Below the pieces are notes generated by a model. It did no database searches and was not told where the DNA came from. It saw nothing but the letters and a program-made list of their open reading frames with translations. Made by a program: the position numbers and the translations under genes. DNA of 64,000 nt from Parietichytrium sp. I65-24A (taxonomy: Eukaryota; Sar; Bigyra; Thraustochytrida; Thraustochytriidae): NCBI GenBank assembly GCA_012862575.1, contig BLSF01000030.1, positions 458,896-522,895 on the forward strand. Reading direction: 5' to 3'. Positions within the stretch are counted from its first letter, which is position 1, and each line of letters opens with the position of its first letter. Positions 23,215-33,781 of this stretch are shown here, piece by piece.

Positions 23215-24645
23215 TCATTCGAGGAAATATGATAGCAAGTCCGAGAGCGACACAATCCCTTGTAGGAAGCCCTCTTCGTCCACGTACAAGAGGCGATGGA
23301 CCCGGACCTGGGCAAATTTTACAAAGACCTGCTGCAAAGTGTCCGTGATACTACATGTGTGCAGCCGCATACGGTCTGGTATTTCTTCATTCAACCCCTC
23401 CTCCTCGATTTCCTCCACGGACCCAAAAATTAAATTTCCGAGTGTGAGGTCCAGACTATTTTCAACAGAATTGTGCGAGACGAGATCGATCACATTAGTT
23501 CGGGCGTAGACGGCGATGGGCTTGCCTTCGTCGCTCACGATTGGAACGCAGGATATCCTGTTCAGGCTGAGCATGTCGAGGATTTTGTGCACCTTTGTGT
23601 TCAAGGTGGCGGTTACCATTTTATGTCCATTCGACACTAAGGTGCCGATCCCCAAAGTATGTATGGGCTGCTCGAAAAGACGGCGGTCCTCCACAAAGTG
23701 TGTAACGAGGTATTGCAGAACAGCAAGGTGAGTGATTACTCCCAGGCACAGCTGGCCGGAAACGTCAACGATAGGTAGCCAGTGCATGCTGTTTTCCTTG
23801 AGCGCCCGGCATGCCTCGTACAATGAACTATCGGGAGAGATGCTGAGCGAAGCGCGACTAGGCTGCGTGTAGATTGAATTGGGTCTCGAGTTTTCATATT
23901 CTGCCGCCATTAGAGCTGCCTTTACCGCGGGCATGCCAGCCTCCTCCAGCGATTCCGCAATCGTCGGCGATTCACATAATTGCATCACAAGGCTGCGCCA
24001 TGAAGCCACCGAGTGATTATCTAATATTTCTATGATCGATCCTGTATGGTGCCCGTACCGCAGTATTTCGATAAAGTCTAAGGTGGTGATAATACCCGAC
24101 AGCTTTTGCGTCATTGGGTCCCACAGGGGCGCGGCACCAATCTCGTGCTCTACCAGTGCATAATAGGATAAGCGAATTGGGATGTTTCTATCAAAGACGA
24201 CCACTTTGCTGCTTTCCGGGGTGATATCATAGCACGTGGATCCCCGCAAAAACTTGGCAATCACACGCCGGCCTTCAATTCTGTCCGCGTTATGCTCGCC
24301 CGTATCCTCTGCTATTCCGCGGTTTCGTGAGCCTTTGGGACTTGCAGCCGAGGGCTCCTTGCCGTCGCCGCTACCTTGACTCTCGTCGCAATCCTGTCCT
24401 TCCTCGCTCCCCGTTCCAGCGCCGCCAGCTTTGAAGTGAGAATCGCTGGCTTGATCCGTGTCCTCATCTAGGCCGGACAAGAAGCTCTCCACCACGGCAT
24501 TTTCCTCTACATATGAGCTACTATCGTCGTGGTCGCCGTAGTCGTCATCGTCCTCTCGCAGCCTCAACCTATGGACGCCATCTCTGACCTGCACAACGTG
24601 ATCGTTATCTGACGCCTCCTTCTCGGAAGACGATTGGCTCTCCAT
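23215..24645 (-). CDS. AMPK/SNF1 gamma subunit (four CBS domains)
   Basis: 476 residues from the first ATG (AAAGGAATGG); an upstream TTG extension is discarded. After an acidic disordered N-terminus of about 125 residues, four CBS motifs follow. CBS1 has CYDITPESSKVVVFD and AAPLWDPMTQKLSGIITTLDF, an unmistakable match to PRKAG/SNF4. CBS2 ends LGVITHLAVLQYL. The LGIGT motif precedes CBS3, and CBS4 ends VHRLLYVDEEG...GIVSLSDLL. Ribose-contacting aspartates are kept in CBS1 (TTLDF) and CBS4 (SLSDLL); the CBS3 position reads YARTNVIDL, with Asn where Asp is usual. The protein is the nucleotide-sensing subunit of the AMPK heterotrimer. The CBS1-CBS2 spacing is slightly expanded. Confidence 0.92.
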   Translation of the reverse strand: MESQSSSEKEASDNDHVVQVRDGVHRLRLREDDDDYGDHDDSSSYVEENAVVESFLSGLDEDTDQASDSHFKAGGAGTGSEEGQDCDESQGSGDGKEPSAASPKGSRNRGIAEDTGEHNADRIEGRRVIAKFLRGSTCYDITPESSKVVVFDRNIPIRLSYYALVEHEIGAAPLWDPMTQKLSGIITTLDFIEILRYGHHTGSIIEILDNHSVASWRSLVMQLCESPTIAESLEEAGMPAVKAALMAAEYENSRPNSIYTQPSRASLSISPDSSLYEACRALKENSMHWLPIVDVSGQLCLGVITHLAVLQYLVTHFVEDRRLFEQPIHTLGIGTLVSNGHKMVTATLNTKVHKILDMLSLNRISCVPIVSDEGKPIAVYARTNVIDLVSHNSVENSLDLTLGNLIFGSVEEIEEEGLNEEIPDRMRLHTCSITDTLQQVFVKFAQVRVHRLLYVDEEGFLQGIVSLSDLLSYFLE

Positions 24646-25508
24646 TCCTTTCAGTCGATTCTTCACAAACGGCACCAATTTAAAGAAGCGCGTTTCCCAT
24701 CAATACTTCAAACAGTCGCCAGCTGAGCTCGTTTCCCGCAACACGAGCAGAACCTGCTCAAAGACGGTGACGGGCGTGTTCGCCGATCGCGCGGTCCGGG
24801 TACTAGATCCGTCGCACGCAGCACACAACACCGGCGACTTGACGATTTCGGGGCTGCTGGGCCGGCCACCTGCAGCCGTCAGCCAGCCCAGCTCGCACAA
24901 TTCGTCGCCGACTGCGTGGATAACCACGGATCCCTCAACGGTTGCGTCGCTGCTGCTCAAATCCGAAGGAGCAGTCAAGTAAGACCAAATCACAGTTCAA
25001 ATCAGAATTTAACAAATACGCATGTTAGCCAGAGCTCCCACCCAATTTCCATCTCCCATCTCCCATCTCGACCAAACTGCCTGCACACATTTGCCAACAG
25101 AGATGAAGATGACACTTGAACAGATTCGAGTGAGACATCTTCGGCGCTCTGCATCCTTCCATCCTTCTTTCGGCTTCACCCAATCAGCTCTTAGCCCATG
25201 CACATCCCCAACATTTTGCCGACAAACATGCAAACGACATCTTCGCAGACATCGCAATACAATATACAACATACAATATACAACACAAACCAAACCAAAC
25301 CAAACAAACCAATCAACCACTCAGTAACTCACCCGCAACTTCGGTCCAATGTAACGCCGATGCACGCCGCCTAAGCAAAACACTAACGCCACCGAGGCTC
25401 CGTCCCCGCCGCGTTCGTTTTCTTCTTCCTCCTCCCGCCGCCAGGAAAGAAGGGAGAAGGCAAGAGACAGCCAGAGAGAGAAAGAAAGAAAGAAAGCAAG
25501 AAAGAAAG

Positions 25509-25539
<31 letters not shown>

Positions 25540-27145
25540 AAGTGAAAGAGGAGACGAAAGAGAGAGCTGTCCACCAACGAGCGAGCAAGCAAGAGAGCAA
25601 GAGAGCAAGAGAGAAAGCAGGAAAGAAATCTCCTCCTTATTCAAGCGAGGAACTTCGCAAGCGAGATACTTCGCAACTTCCCTCCGCCCAGCGCTCGCGC
25701 GGACCTTTCTTCCCACACCAACACTCGCGTACACTCACTGTCCGCGGCGCGTACGTACCCTGTCCTCGCGCTCAGTCACACACTCTCGCGTTGTGCGCTT
25801 TTCCTTCGGCTGCAGCAAGGATACCGGAGGAGCGATCATCAGAGTCGATTGAACGTCTCCTCGAAAGACGCTCTAGCGGCGACGGGAGAGGTCCCGCGGA
25901 ACGAAGAGCTGTTCGGTGGAGCTCGTTGTTCGTTGCTGGAGAGCGGACGGACGAGCAAAGAGCTGTTCCACGGGAGAACAAGGAGTTGATCGGTTGGAGG
26001 AACCAACGGTTTGTTCCTTGCGCGAAGGGCTCCTTGATCGTGATACTGCGCGTGGTTTGGTATTGATAATGATTAGCTAAGGATTTTACACCAAGCTGCG
26101 CAGGTGAGTGACAAAATATTAGCAGAATCAGACAGAGATTCGATTGCCTCAGTTGGCGAAGAACACGAGGAACGCCCGTGAGAAACACGTGCTGTCTCTC
26201 CTACGACTTCTACCATTAACCCATAGCGATGCGCCACCCACGAGGGGAGCTACCAACCCCAGTTAACCGCTCACTAGTCTCTAGCCCCTAATCGACTCTA
26301 ATCGAGACTAGCACATTTGATCCAAAGGTTCGGTTCCACGCAAATCTCCCAATCACTACAACCTCCATAATCTAAACACTACTCAAAACCGCATGCTCTG
26401 AACCTCCATCACTTCGCCAAGCCTCCTCCAAGTCCTACTGAAAGTACTACCTACGCCACGGTCAAGAGACTAGGACTGGGCATCGCACTCCTGCTCCACT
26501 TCCTCCTTCCCTTCCTCCTCCCTAATGCCATCTACCCGCCACGGCTAACGGCCGTGCGCGTTCAAGCTGCCAATCACACGCGATGAGAACCTAAATGGCA
26601 GAAGGAAGGAAACGAAAAGAGAGAAAAGAGAGTAAAGAGAGAGACAGTTCCTAAATAGAGGAGAGCGGCGAGGACACATTTCGCCAAATATATAAGAAGC
26701 ACGGGTACGCGGCGAGGACACTTTCGGCAAATCATTCAGACGGGCACGGTGGACGGTGGGGAACGAGTTTTGAATTTGTGTTGTTTGCTCCGGGGCACTG
26801 TCTGTCTGCGTTGAAGTGGTTGTTTCTTTGGAAAATTTCGTGGTGGCGAGTGTCTTTCTTTGGAGATTTGCCCTGCGCGTTTTTGGGGTCGATTTAGAAG
26901 AGGCGAGCTGGCTGATAGAAAGAAAGCAAGCAAGAAAGAAAGAGTTGAGATTCAGTTCTCTTTGCAGTGAATTGACGGAGTCGTTGGTTTGGAGGAGTCC
27001 GACTCGAAATTGAACGAACGTTGTTTCGCTTGGCGTTTGGTCTTTTTTCACAGTCAGTTTCAGTTTCAGATCCAGGAAAAAGGGGAAACGGAAGAGAGAT
27101 TGGCTCAAGTTGTAGTGGTTGGTCGATCGGAGAGCGGGACACGAG
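24646..27145. other. Divergent intergenic region, 2.5 kb, purine-rich tracts
   Basis: Lies between AMPK gamma (-) and ZIP 2 (+), so both promoters should be here. It contains AACCAAACC repeats (25285-25320), a long GA/GAAA tract (about 25470-25560) and GAGAGCAA units (25577-25615). Overlapping open frames in three phases across 25313-25734 are products of the tract. No convincing gene. Confidence 0.55.
25470..25560. repeat. GA/GAAA polypurine tract
   Basis: Almost uninterrupted purines on the + strand (AGAAAGAAAG and GAGAGAGA runs) for about 90 bp. Such mirror-like polypurine runs can adopt non-B DNA, but that is inference. Confidence 0.85.
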
Positions 27146-28240
27146 ATGTGCAACCTCGAACCTGGCCAGGACGGGCATCGGCGGCACTGTAAAGCAGGGC
27201 AAAAGGAGAAAGATGGATTTGCACTGGTGACTGTGGACAAACTGGACAAGTTAGAGCTGGGAAACGGCGAAAGCTCACCGGAGCGGCCGCTGTTGGGAAC
27301 TGAATCTTCGTCAAATCAAGCCCCATCTAAAAAGCCGCGGTTCAAGCTCAAGCTGGAGCATTACCTCGCGTTCGGTGCGGCTCTGATGACGGTGCACAGT
27401 GTGTATTATTTGTATCAGTGCCTGAAAGATGGGGAGTTTGAGCTTAATGAGGCCCCAAAGGCTGACGCAGCTATGTTTGTCTGGTCCAGTGCGTGGATGA
27501 GCGCTGCATGCTCTGGCTTTGGCGTTTTACCTTTCGTGGCTGTAAAGAATCTGTCGGATAGTCTTGTGTCCGCAAGCAACGCGATTGCGGCCGGAGTGAT
27601 GATTGCCGCTTCGATCGGCCTGATTGCAGAAGGGGTGTTTAACGAGGATGCCGTTTTGGCCGGGATCAACCCCGTGTACAGCCTCAGCGTAGGTTTTTGG
27701 CTCGGCATTCTGTTCATAAAAGCGACCGAGTACTTTGTGGAAGACGTGGAGCCCACCAATCTGGCGGATGCGGACACCGATAAGAAAGGATTGGCTAAGG
27801 TGCTTGTTGTTATGGCTGCGATGACTGTACACGCATTCAGCGAGGGGGTAGGCATTGGTGTATCGCACCGTTCGCAAGCGCTTGGCGGAATTGTGTCCGC
27901 CTCTCTTGCAATTCACAACATCCCGGAAGGGCTGGCATGCGCAATCGTCCTCATCCCGCGCGGTTATTCTAGGCTTGCAACCATGCTTTGGTGTATTTTC
28001 TCGAGTATTCCCCAGCCTCTCCTTGCGGTTCCTGCATACTTGCTGGTCGATGTTTTTCAGTTCATCACGCCTGTCGGTTGTGCTTTCGCCGCAGGGGCGA
28101 TGTCATACGTGTCCATATTCGAGCTTTTGAAAGAAGCACACGAAAAAATGCCTGTGTTCAAGGCAAACCTGATTGCCTTCGTGTCCATGCTTCTGATGGG
28201 CGTGGCTCAAATGTTTGTGCATACTCTTAGTTCTCAATAA
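27146..28240 (+). CDS. ZIP-family metal transporter 2 (paralogue of ZIP 1)
   Basis: 364 residues from the ATG at 27146 (ACGAGATG); the frame opens earlier only from TTG. A 60-residue polar N-terminus is followed by about eight TM helices. The metal-site helices carry HAFSEGVGIG (about residue 229) and HNIPEGLACA (about residue 257). The stretch through VLIPRGYSRLATMLWCIFSSIPQPLLAVPA is nearly the same as in ZIP 1 (13652-14866), showing common descent; N-termini and the cytosolic loop before TM4 (DVEPTNLADADTD versus GDKETTDMLDPS) have diverged. ZIP proteins import divalent metals. Neither gene has an intron. Confidence 0.9.
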   Translation: MCNLEPGQDGHRRHCKAGQKEKDGFALVTVDKLDKLELGNGESSPERPLLGTESSSNQAPSKKPRFKLKLEHYLAFGAALMTVHSVYYLYQCLKDGEFELNEAPKADAAMFVWSSAWMSAACSGFGVLPFVAVKNLSDSLVSASNAIAAGVMIAASIGLIAEGVFNEDAVLAGINPVYSLSVGFWLGILFIKATEYFVEDVEPTNLADADTDKKGLAKVLVVMAAMTVHAFSEGVGIGVSHRSQALGGIVSASLAIHNIPEGLACAIVLIPRGYSRLATMLWCIFSSIPQPLLAVPAYLLVDVFQFITPVGCAFAAGAMSYVSIFELLKEAHEKMPVFKANLIAFVSMLLMGVAQMFVHTLSSQ

Positions 28241-28521
28241 CATATTGCTTCCTGTTTCATTAAAAGCGCTGGTGAACCATAAAAAGAATTTCTTGAATTG
28301 TCATTGGTGTGTTGCTCACTTGTTTAGGTACGTGTACATAATTTCACAGCAAACTTGGATCACAACAATCGGTGTGAGCGGTCTGCATATTTTTTCTCAG
28401 GTCAGAAGACCACAAGAAACCGATGTTCTAGCGTCACAGCTACCCGGCGAAAGAGTTTTCTTTGGTCGTTTCGTGGCTTTTCTCTGCTCAACGCTCGATC
28501 CCTTCCTGAAACAGACATCGC

Positions 28522-29829
28522 TTAGCATTCTCCTCGCAGCAAAGCTTGGAAAGTATTGAACAAGTCGAGCCCTACGGGCTCATCTCCGAAAAGTACTCTG
28601 GCAGAAGCGATAGTGTCACTTCGCGTCCGTGCGCCGTTATTCAGCTCTTTCATGTATTTTAGCAATTGATCAAATTTCGAGCTTGAGAAAAAGTTCCTCG
28701 TGTCCCGAAAGAACGTTCTGCCCTTTTCCGTGATCTGACGTGCCCTGCTTTCTGCTGGTGCAATTGGGCTTTGGCGCTCACCGGACTCAAAGGAATCTGA
28801 TAGATTCTCTACTCCGCGCCAAGGCGCCGATCGGGCGTTTTCAGCAGTAGTCCTGCTAGATCCGGACCGCACAGATCGCACTGGGGATAACTCGCGAAAC
28901 AGAGAAGATACCCTGGTTGTTTGCGGTGGCGGAGCCGACAAACTTTTGTCAATCTCTGCAATGAGGTCCGAATGAGGCTCTGTGCTATTTCGAAGCTCCT
29001 GCCAGTCCACCAGAGACGTGCTACGCCTTTGTGGTGACGGGCTTCTCACACGCTCCCTAACTATTCCATCTACGTGAAGCAACGCTGAACTCGACCGCGA
29101 CACCCTATTCTTTGACGGTTCAAGATTCTCTCGCCATCGAGACAAGCTGCTTCTATTCACGTCAACCATGCCCAAGAACTGCTCATCCAAAGACCGAGCC
29201 GAACGCCCAGCATCACTCATTCCATCGCCTTCAAACCTCAGCTCAGATGCATTAATCCCATTTCCGCCAAACTTGACATCATTCGCTACATTCGCTTCAA
29301 CAGACCGCGCCACATCGTATCCATTATACTCATAATCGCGCCCACGCATCCGTTCACCATTCTCATTCCCATTTCCATTCCCATTCACATTCACATTTCC
29401 ATTTCCATTTCCATTCTCATTCTCATTCTCATTCTCATTCTCATTCTCATTCTCATTCTCATTCTCATTCTCATTTCTATTTCTATTCCTATTCCCATTT
29501 CCATTCCCATTCCAATTTCCATTCTCATCCTCGCTTTCTTCCATCACATTCTGAACGTTCCGCAAATCCGCGCGGCCACCATTCCAACTATCGCGTTCCC
29601 TTCCCCGCAGCTGGGCCGCGAGCGACTCGTTCTCTGTTCGCAGGCGCTGCACCTCCCTTCGCGCGCGCGCCAGCTCCTCCCGCAGCGCCTGCCGCTCCCG
29701 CTCCGACGCGTCCCACGCCGCGCGTACTGCGCGCTGTAGCGACTCCCACTCGGCCGGCACTGGGACGCTCATCGCCTGTGCACCGCAAAATACGCTCCAG
29801 TCAGTCCCCTTCCCAGAGCTACCCTCCAT
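28522..29829 (-). CDS. At4g15545/NAIP1-like protein with Asn-Glu repeat
   Basis: 435 residues (from Met20, which has the better context, 416). An N-terminal coiled coil (ASERERQALREELARARREV) is followed by a low-complexity run of alternating Asn and Glu/Gly/Arg/Val (about residues 104-157). A long Ser/Arg-rich disordered region comes next. The last 60 residues (RNFFSSSKFDQLLKYMKELN...TRSDTIASARVLFG...LFNTFQALL) match the C-terminal domain of the plant At4g15545 family, known as NAI1-interacting proteins and linked to ER bodies. The family role outside plants is not defined. The gene converges on ZIP 2 with 281 bp between stops. Confidence 0.7.
   Translation of the reverse strand: MEGSSGKGTDWSVFCGAQAMSVPVPAEWESLQRAVRAAWDASERERQALREELARARREVQRLRTENESLAAQLRGRERDSWNGGRADLRNVQNVMEESEDENGNWNGNGNGNRNRNRNENENENENENENENENENENGNGNGNVNVNGNGNGNENGERMRGRDYEYNGYDVARSVEANVANDVKFGGNGINASELRFEGDGMSDAGRSARSLDEQFLGMVDVNRSSLSRWRENLEPSKNRVSRSSSALLHVDGIVRERVRSPSPQRRSTSLVDWQELRNSTEPHSDLIAEIDKSLSAPPPQTTRVSSLFRELSPVRSVRSGSSRTTAENARSAPWRGVENLSDSFESGERQSPIAPAESRARQITEKGRTFFRDTRNFFSSSKFDQLLKYMKELNNGARTRSDTIASARVLFGDEPVGLDLFNTFQALLRGEC
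29357..29528. repeat. Coding hexanucleotide microsatellite (CATTCT)n and variants
   Basis: On the + strand, ten perfect CATTCT units (29412-29471) are flanked by one-base variants (CATTTC, CATTCC, CATTCA). On the minus strand the units encode Asn-Glu, Asn-Gly, Asn-Arg or Asn-Val, so any unit gain or loss keeps the reading frame of the NAIP1-like protein. Confidence 0.93.
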
Positions 29830-30254
29830 CTATAGGAAATGAGAGAAGCCCTAGAAGTCCCAGTATTTTGAATTGCGTTCCGCAACACTGCTGCGAAGCG
29901 TTCCGCAGTCGCTCGGTTTAGCTCATGGTACTACAAGTCTACCGATAACAGTACGAATGCGGGGGTTATGTGACCAGGGAGTAGGTACCACTACTGAGTA
30001 CTTGATATTTACTGGCACGGTACTAATACTATGTCTAGATGGAAATAGGAGAATAGTTCTTTGATCGCGAACAAACTCAGGCTTCGCGTAGCGTGAACGG
30101 TCATGTGTTCGCTCCTACCGTATCTGCTAGCCGCACGCTACACAGACCGCTCTTTCTTCATTCTTCTTTCTTCCGCGCTCTCCGTCCGCGCACGTGCGCG
30201 CACCGGGAGGAAAAGTCCTGCGTTTTATTCTAACAAGAAGACATAGGGCCCGCG
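29830..30254. other. Short divergent promoter region
   Basis: 425 bp separates the starts of the NAIP1-like gene (-) and the IQ/WW gene (+); probably a shared bidirectional promoter. A CGCACGTGCGCGCAC palindrome-rich patch lies at about 30187-30202 (contains CACGTG). Confidence 0.5.
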
Positions 30255-31763
30255 ATGGCCTGGCGGCTGGACGTGGACGAGCTGCTGCGACACGAAGTGA
30301 GCCGTGCGCGCGACGTATGGCGGCTGCTGCGCGGGGACCCCACTGCCCCCGCGAAGCCTATGGAAAAGCGTAGCGCCGGCGGTAGGAGTGGCGGGGGGAG
30401 GAAATTGCGGGAGAAATCCATGCGTGAAATTGGCGGGGCGGAAATGGCGCTGGCGCAGGCCAAGTATGGGGACGAATATAGGAGGGCGAAGGAGGAGAAT
30501 GTATTGCGAAATGTGGTGCGAGCATGTGAGGAATGCAATAATAATGAGATGTGCAGGTATATGAAAATGGCTTCTTTCAAAGCGTATGGAGAATGCGATG
30601 ATGGACTGCAAGATTTGCTGTGTCTCTCGGCATGGAAAGATGGCTCCGCAGCACAGCTGGAAGAGCTGGTGGCAATGTCGAAAGCGTATTTTGACAAGGT
30701 TTTGGCATGGTTTGATTCGTCGGTCGTGTATCGAGACGGCGAAAATGCAGCCCAGGCTACTTCGAAGCCGTCCACGGACGAGATGCCCGGGAGAGTTGTG
30801 CAGAAGGTCGTTCAACATCGAATTCACGAACTGCGCGAGAGCTATAATGTTGGGGTTTTGCAGCGGGCTGTGAGGCAGTTCTTGGCGCGGCAAAAGCGGG
30901 GCAAGCTCCTTGCGGCGGCTAGGATTCTCAAGTGGTATCGAGAACGCGCTGCTGGCAAGATGGTGTTGCACCTCATTCGGCTCAAAGCTGCATGTCGCTC
31001 GCTGGTCCGTGCCTGGTTGGACCGGCGCATGCGGCAACGATCGACGCCCAAAACGAAGGTGGAGCGCGAATTGTACATGAAGAAATATTACTCGCCGAGA
31101 AAGCTGTCCAAGGTGCAATGCGTGCTACGGATGTGGCTCGCGCAACGGAGAGCCCGCTACCTGAGGTGGGAGAGGAGAAACACCTCCGAGTCTCGGCAAG
31201 CCAAGCAGTGGAGAGTATCTCGGCGGGCGTGGAACGATACAAGTGCTCAGATAGATAAAGCCATTTGGGCAAGGTTGATCTGCGAGAAGCAAATTTGTGA
31301 GCTTGAAGTCCTTAAAACAGTGGAATCGAGGCGCTGCTCGCAGCAATTCAAGGCCTTTGAGAAGAAGGTAGCTCAGACACTTTTGCGGGGAAAGCTCCCA
31401 CCGGGTTGGGTAGAACACGAGTCCGACGACCGTGCGGAGTATTGTGAAGACGAGGAGGTCGTTCGAAGTGAGAGCTCCCGCACACTGCAGGCCGGTTCCG
31501 AATTAGATGGCCAGAAGGGAAACAAAAAAGACGTGCTTTTGAAGATCCGTCGAAGCTATTTAAATATGAAAACTGGCCAGGTTGTCCATTCACACCCAAA
31601 CCAATCAAAACTGGACGAGGTACGAAAGTCCCAGCGCGAACAGGCGACCCTCATGCTCCAGGACCAAATACAACGAATGAACGGACATATCTTTTGGTTA
31701 CAAGAGTCGGCTACCATAGACTCGCAGCATCTTGCCCGAAAGGTATTGCAATCGTTGCAGTGA
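30255..31763 (+). CDS. IQ-motif and degenerate WW-domain protein
   Basis: 502 residues, single exon, start GCGATGG. The protein is basic and helical. IQ-like calmodulin sites are seen near residues 202-217 (LQRAVRQFLARQKRGK) and 286-301 (VQCVLRMWLAQRRARY), with further Arg-rich helices between. Near residue 381 a WW-type start (LPPGWVEH) is followed after an acidic insertion of about 35 residues by YLNMKTGQVVHSHP; the second WW tryptophan is replaced by His. IQ arrays with a WW domain occur in ciliary and cytoskeletal proteins of protists. I infer a calmodulin-binding cytoskeletal role; no named orthologue is recognised. Confidence 0.65.
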   Translation: MAWRLDVDELLRHEVSRARDVWRLLRGDPTAPAKPMEKRSAGGRSGGGRKLREKSMREIGGAEMALAQAKYGDEYRRAKEENVLRNVVRACEECNNNEMCRYMKMASFKAYGECDDGLQDLLCLSAWKDGSAAQLEELVAMSKAYFDKVLAWFDSSVVYRDGENAAQATSKPSTDEMPGRVVQKVVQHRIHELRESYNVGVLQRAVRQFLARQKRGKLLAAARILKWYRERAAGKMVLHLIRLKAACRSLVRAWLDRRMRQRSTPKTKVERELYMKKYYSPRKLSKVQCVLRMWLAQRRARYLRWERRNTSESRQAKQWRVSRRAWNDTSAQIDKAIWARLICEKQICELEVLKTVESRRCSQQFKAFEKKVAQTLLRGKLPPGWVEHESDDRAEYCEDEEVVRSESSRTLQAGSELDGQKGNKKDVLLKIRRSYLNMKTGQVVHSHPNQSKLDEVRKSQREQATLMLQDQIQRMNGHIFWLQESATIDSQHLARKVLQSLQ

Positions 31764-32083
31764 TGCAAGCCGCGTATACCTACAATACCTGTTGCGGAAG
31801 AAACTTTCATTCTTCGACTCGCGCAACGACTTTCATCACTCTTGCTTTTGTTCTGTATTCTGTAAAAAGCTTGCAAAAGTGGATAATTAAAAAATGGCAG
31901 TGCTCTGTTCATGACTATATAATTACACAACTTTTAATTAATTAACAGATTTAATCATATACCTGTGATGAATCTCTATTTCTCCATCTCACGAACTCTA
32001 CAATTCGAAAGATTTCACCATTTTACTACACTATGTCACCTCGCCGTCGCGCGGCAAAGTGATTGTCTTACAAGAAATTATTT
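31764..32083. other. Convergent intergenic region
   Basis: 320 bp, AT-rich, between the 3' ends of the IQ/WW and WD40 genes. Nothing coding is seen. Confidence 0.6.
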
Positions 32084-33781
32084 TCAGCCTCCGAAAGTAC
32101 TGGAGCTACTGGAGCTACTTGAGCGGCAGAGCTCGACGCTCCGGATAGACACTCGGCTGTCGAGCCCACATTGCGCAAATATGCCAATATCTCCGTAGGT
32201 TCCAAGATTGAGCAGTGCGCGAGTTTCCATGAGGTGATCCTGCGCGCTCAGAATTGACCTGTTGCCAGTCTCTGGAACAAACATCTCTGAAGTCCCGTTC
32301 TCGCAACCGCCTACTAGAATCTGACGACCGCCAAGGTCAACAGTACAGGCAGTCGAGAAGGGAGACTTTTTCTTCCCTTTACAAACTGATACGAGACTAG
32401 CCGTGTCAGCGGTAATCACACGAATCGTTGCGTCGCTGGAGCACGTTGCAAAGCACTTGCGCCCATCGCTAAGCTTGACACAGCAAATATGATTGATCTT
32501 TTCTGTGTGCCCTTCAAAAGTTGCAAGCAGTTTGCCATCCGTGGCGCTCCAAATTTTGACAGTGTGATCAGAGGAGCCTGAAGCCACAACGGTGAGCCCG
32601 TTGTCCAGCTTTTGGACGCACAGGCAATTCACATCATCCCGATGAGCCTTGCGCGTTTTCAAGCCTGACAGTCCCTGAAGATACTGAGGAGAAAAGATAC
32701 CTAGAACGCCACGAGGCCGAAGAGGCTCTTTGGCGGTCCATAAACACTGGCCATTCTTGGGATTCCAGAGGTAGATCGACCTGTCGTCCGACGCAGTGCA
32801 AAGTGCCGAGCTGGAATCGCCTATATCGACTGCCTTCATGCACCACACCGCATCCTTATGCTTGCGAATCCGTTGAGCGAGCCTACCGGAGGCAGGGTCC
32901 CAGATATTGACGACACCAGCGCGATTGCCAGTGGCAACATACCAGTGCCCGCTGACAAAGATTTTGGCCATGGAGTATAACGGCTGCTTTTTGCTTGTCT
33001 TACACACGACGCCAAGCAGCCCACTCGTAGGATCCCAGGTCATCAACCTCCCGTCCCATGAGATGGAAACTAGCATCTCCTTGCTTCCCACAGACACTGT
33101 GTCAATCTTCCAGATCAGGTCCTGGTGGCCCTTGCAAATCGCAATCACGGGATTTTTGGCGAGGAGGTCACGAACAACAATCCTCCTATCTGATCCTGCT
33201 GTGGCGAGCCCGAGGCGGCCTTCTCCGAACTTGACCGTGCAAGCCGTCCACACCACGCTGCTGTGCTCTGCATGCATGGCTACCGGCTCCGTGTCCACGA
33301 AGAACCCGGACTCGATCTCCACGCCTTTCGGAGTCAATGCTACGGCCAGCTCCATGGCGGCCTCCGTGAGTTGTTGCGCGTCAAGGTCCGCACTCGCGTC
33401 GTCATCGGGCTCGGACTCTGCGCCATTATTGGTGCTCCTGGCAGGTTGGCCCGGCTCTTCAACATCGATACTGAGCGCAATTTTGCCACCATCGTGGCTC
33501 GGACTGGCAGACTCACCATCCCAGGCAGGCTCCTCTTCCGCAATCTGCAGCTCATCCCTCCATTCTTCGTTCTCCTGTGGTCCAGGCGGGCTCTCCACCG
33601 CAAATTTGCCCTTTCTCCCGGCGTCTCCCAACACTCCGGAGCTCTCAAATTTGCACCCTCCGATGAACCCGCGACTGCCTCCTTTTTGCTGCTGATGCTG
33701 ATGCTGATACTGATTCTGCTGCTGCTTATCATTCGACGCGGGCCACTCTTTCGGGATCACCTTAGCTTTGGGCTCTTCCAT
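32084..33781 (-). CDS. WD40-repeat protein
   Basis: 565 residues from the first ATG (ATAAGATGG); a TTG-initiated extension is discarded. The N-terminal 170 residues are disordered, with a Gln/His run (QQQNQYQHQHQQQ) encoded by CTGATG-like repeats. About seven WD units follow, for example LATAGSDRRIVVRD, SISWDGRLMTWD, GNRAGVVNIWD, CTASDDRSIYLWN, ASGSSDHTVKIWS and ATCSSDATIRVI, so a single seven-bladed propeller is likely. A longer insert between blades four and five (FSPQYLQGLSGLKTRKAH) is unusual. It is probably a scaffold; the specific pathway is not recognisable. Confidence 0.8.
   Translation of the reverse strand: MEEPKAKVIPKEWPASNDKQQQNQYQHQHQQQKGGSRGFIGGCKFESSGVLGDAGRKGKFAVESPPGPQENEEWRDELQIAEEEPAWDGESASPSHDGGKIALSIDVEEPGQPARSTNNGAESEPDDDASADLDAQQLTEAAMELAVALTPKGVEIESGFFVDTEPVAMHAEHSSVVWTACTVKFGEGRLGLATAGSDRRIVVRDLLAKNPVIAICKGHQDLIWKIDTVSVGSKEMLVSISWDGRLMTWDPTSGLLGVVCKTSKKQPLYSMAKIFVSGHWYVATGNRAGVVNIWDPASGRLAQRIRKHKDAVWCMKAVDIGDSSSALCTASDDRSIYLWNPKNGQCLWTAKEPLRPRGVLGIFSPQYLQGLSGLKTRKAHRDDVNCLCVQKLDNGLTVVASGSSDHTVKIWSATDGKLLATFEGHTEKINHICCVKLSDGRKCFATCSSDATIRVITADTASLVSVCKGKKKSPFSTACTVDLGGRQILVGGCENGTSEMFVPETGNRSILSAQDHLMETRALLNLGTYGDIGIFAQCGLDSRVSIRSVELCRSSSSSSSSTFGG

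Noticed and set aside
25313-25734. Ser/Leu/Phe-rich frames of 69-137 codons on the minus strand
   Set aside because: Pure products of the GA/GAAA tract read in the pyrimidine strand; all three frames are open together.
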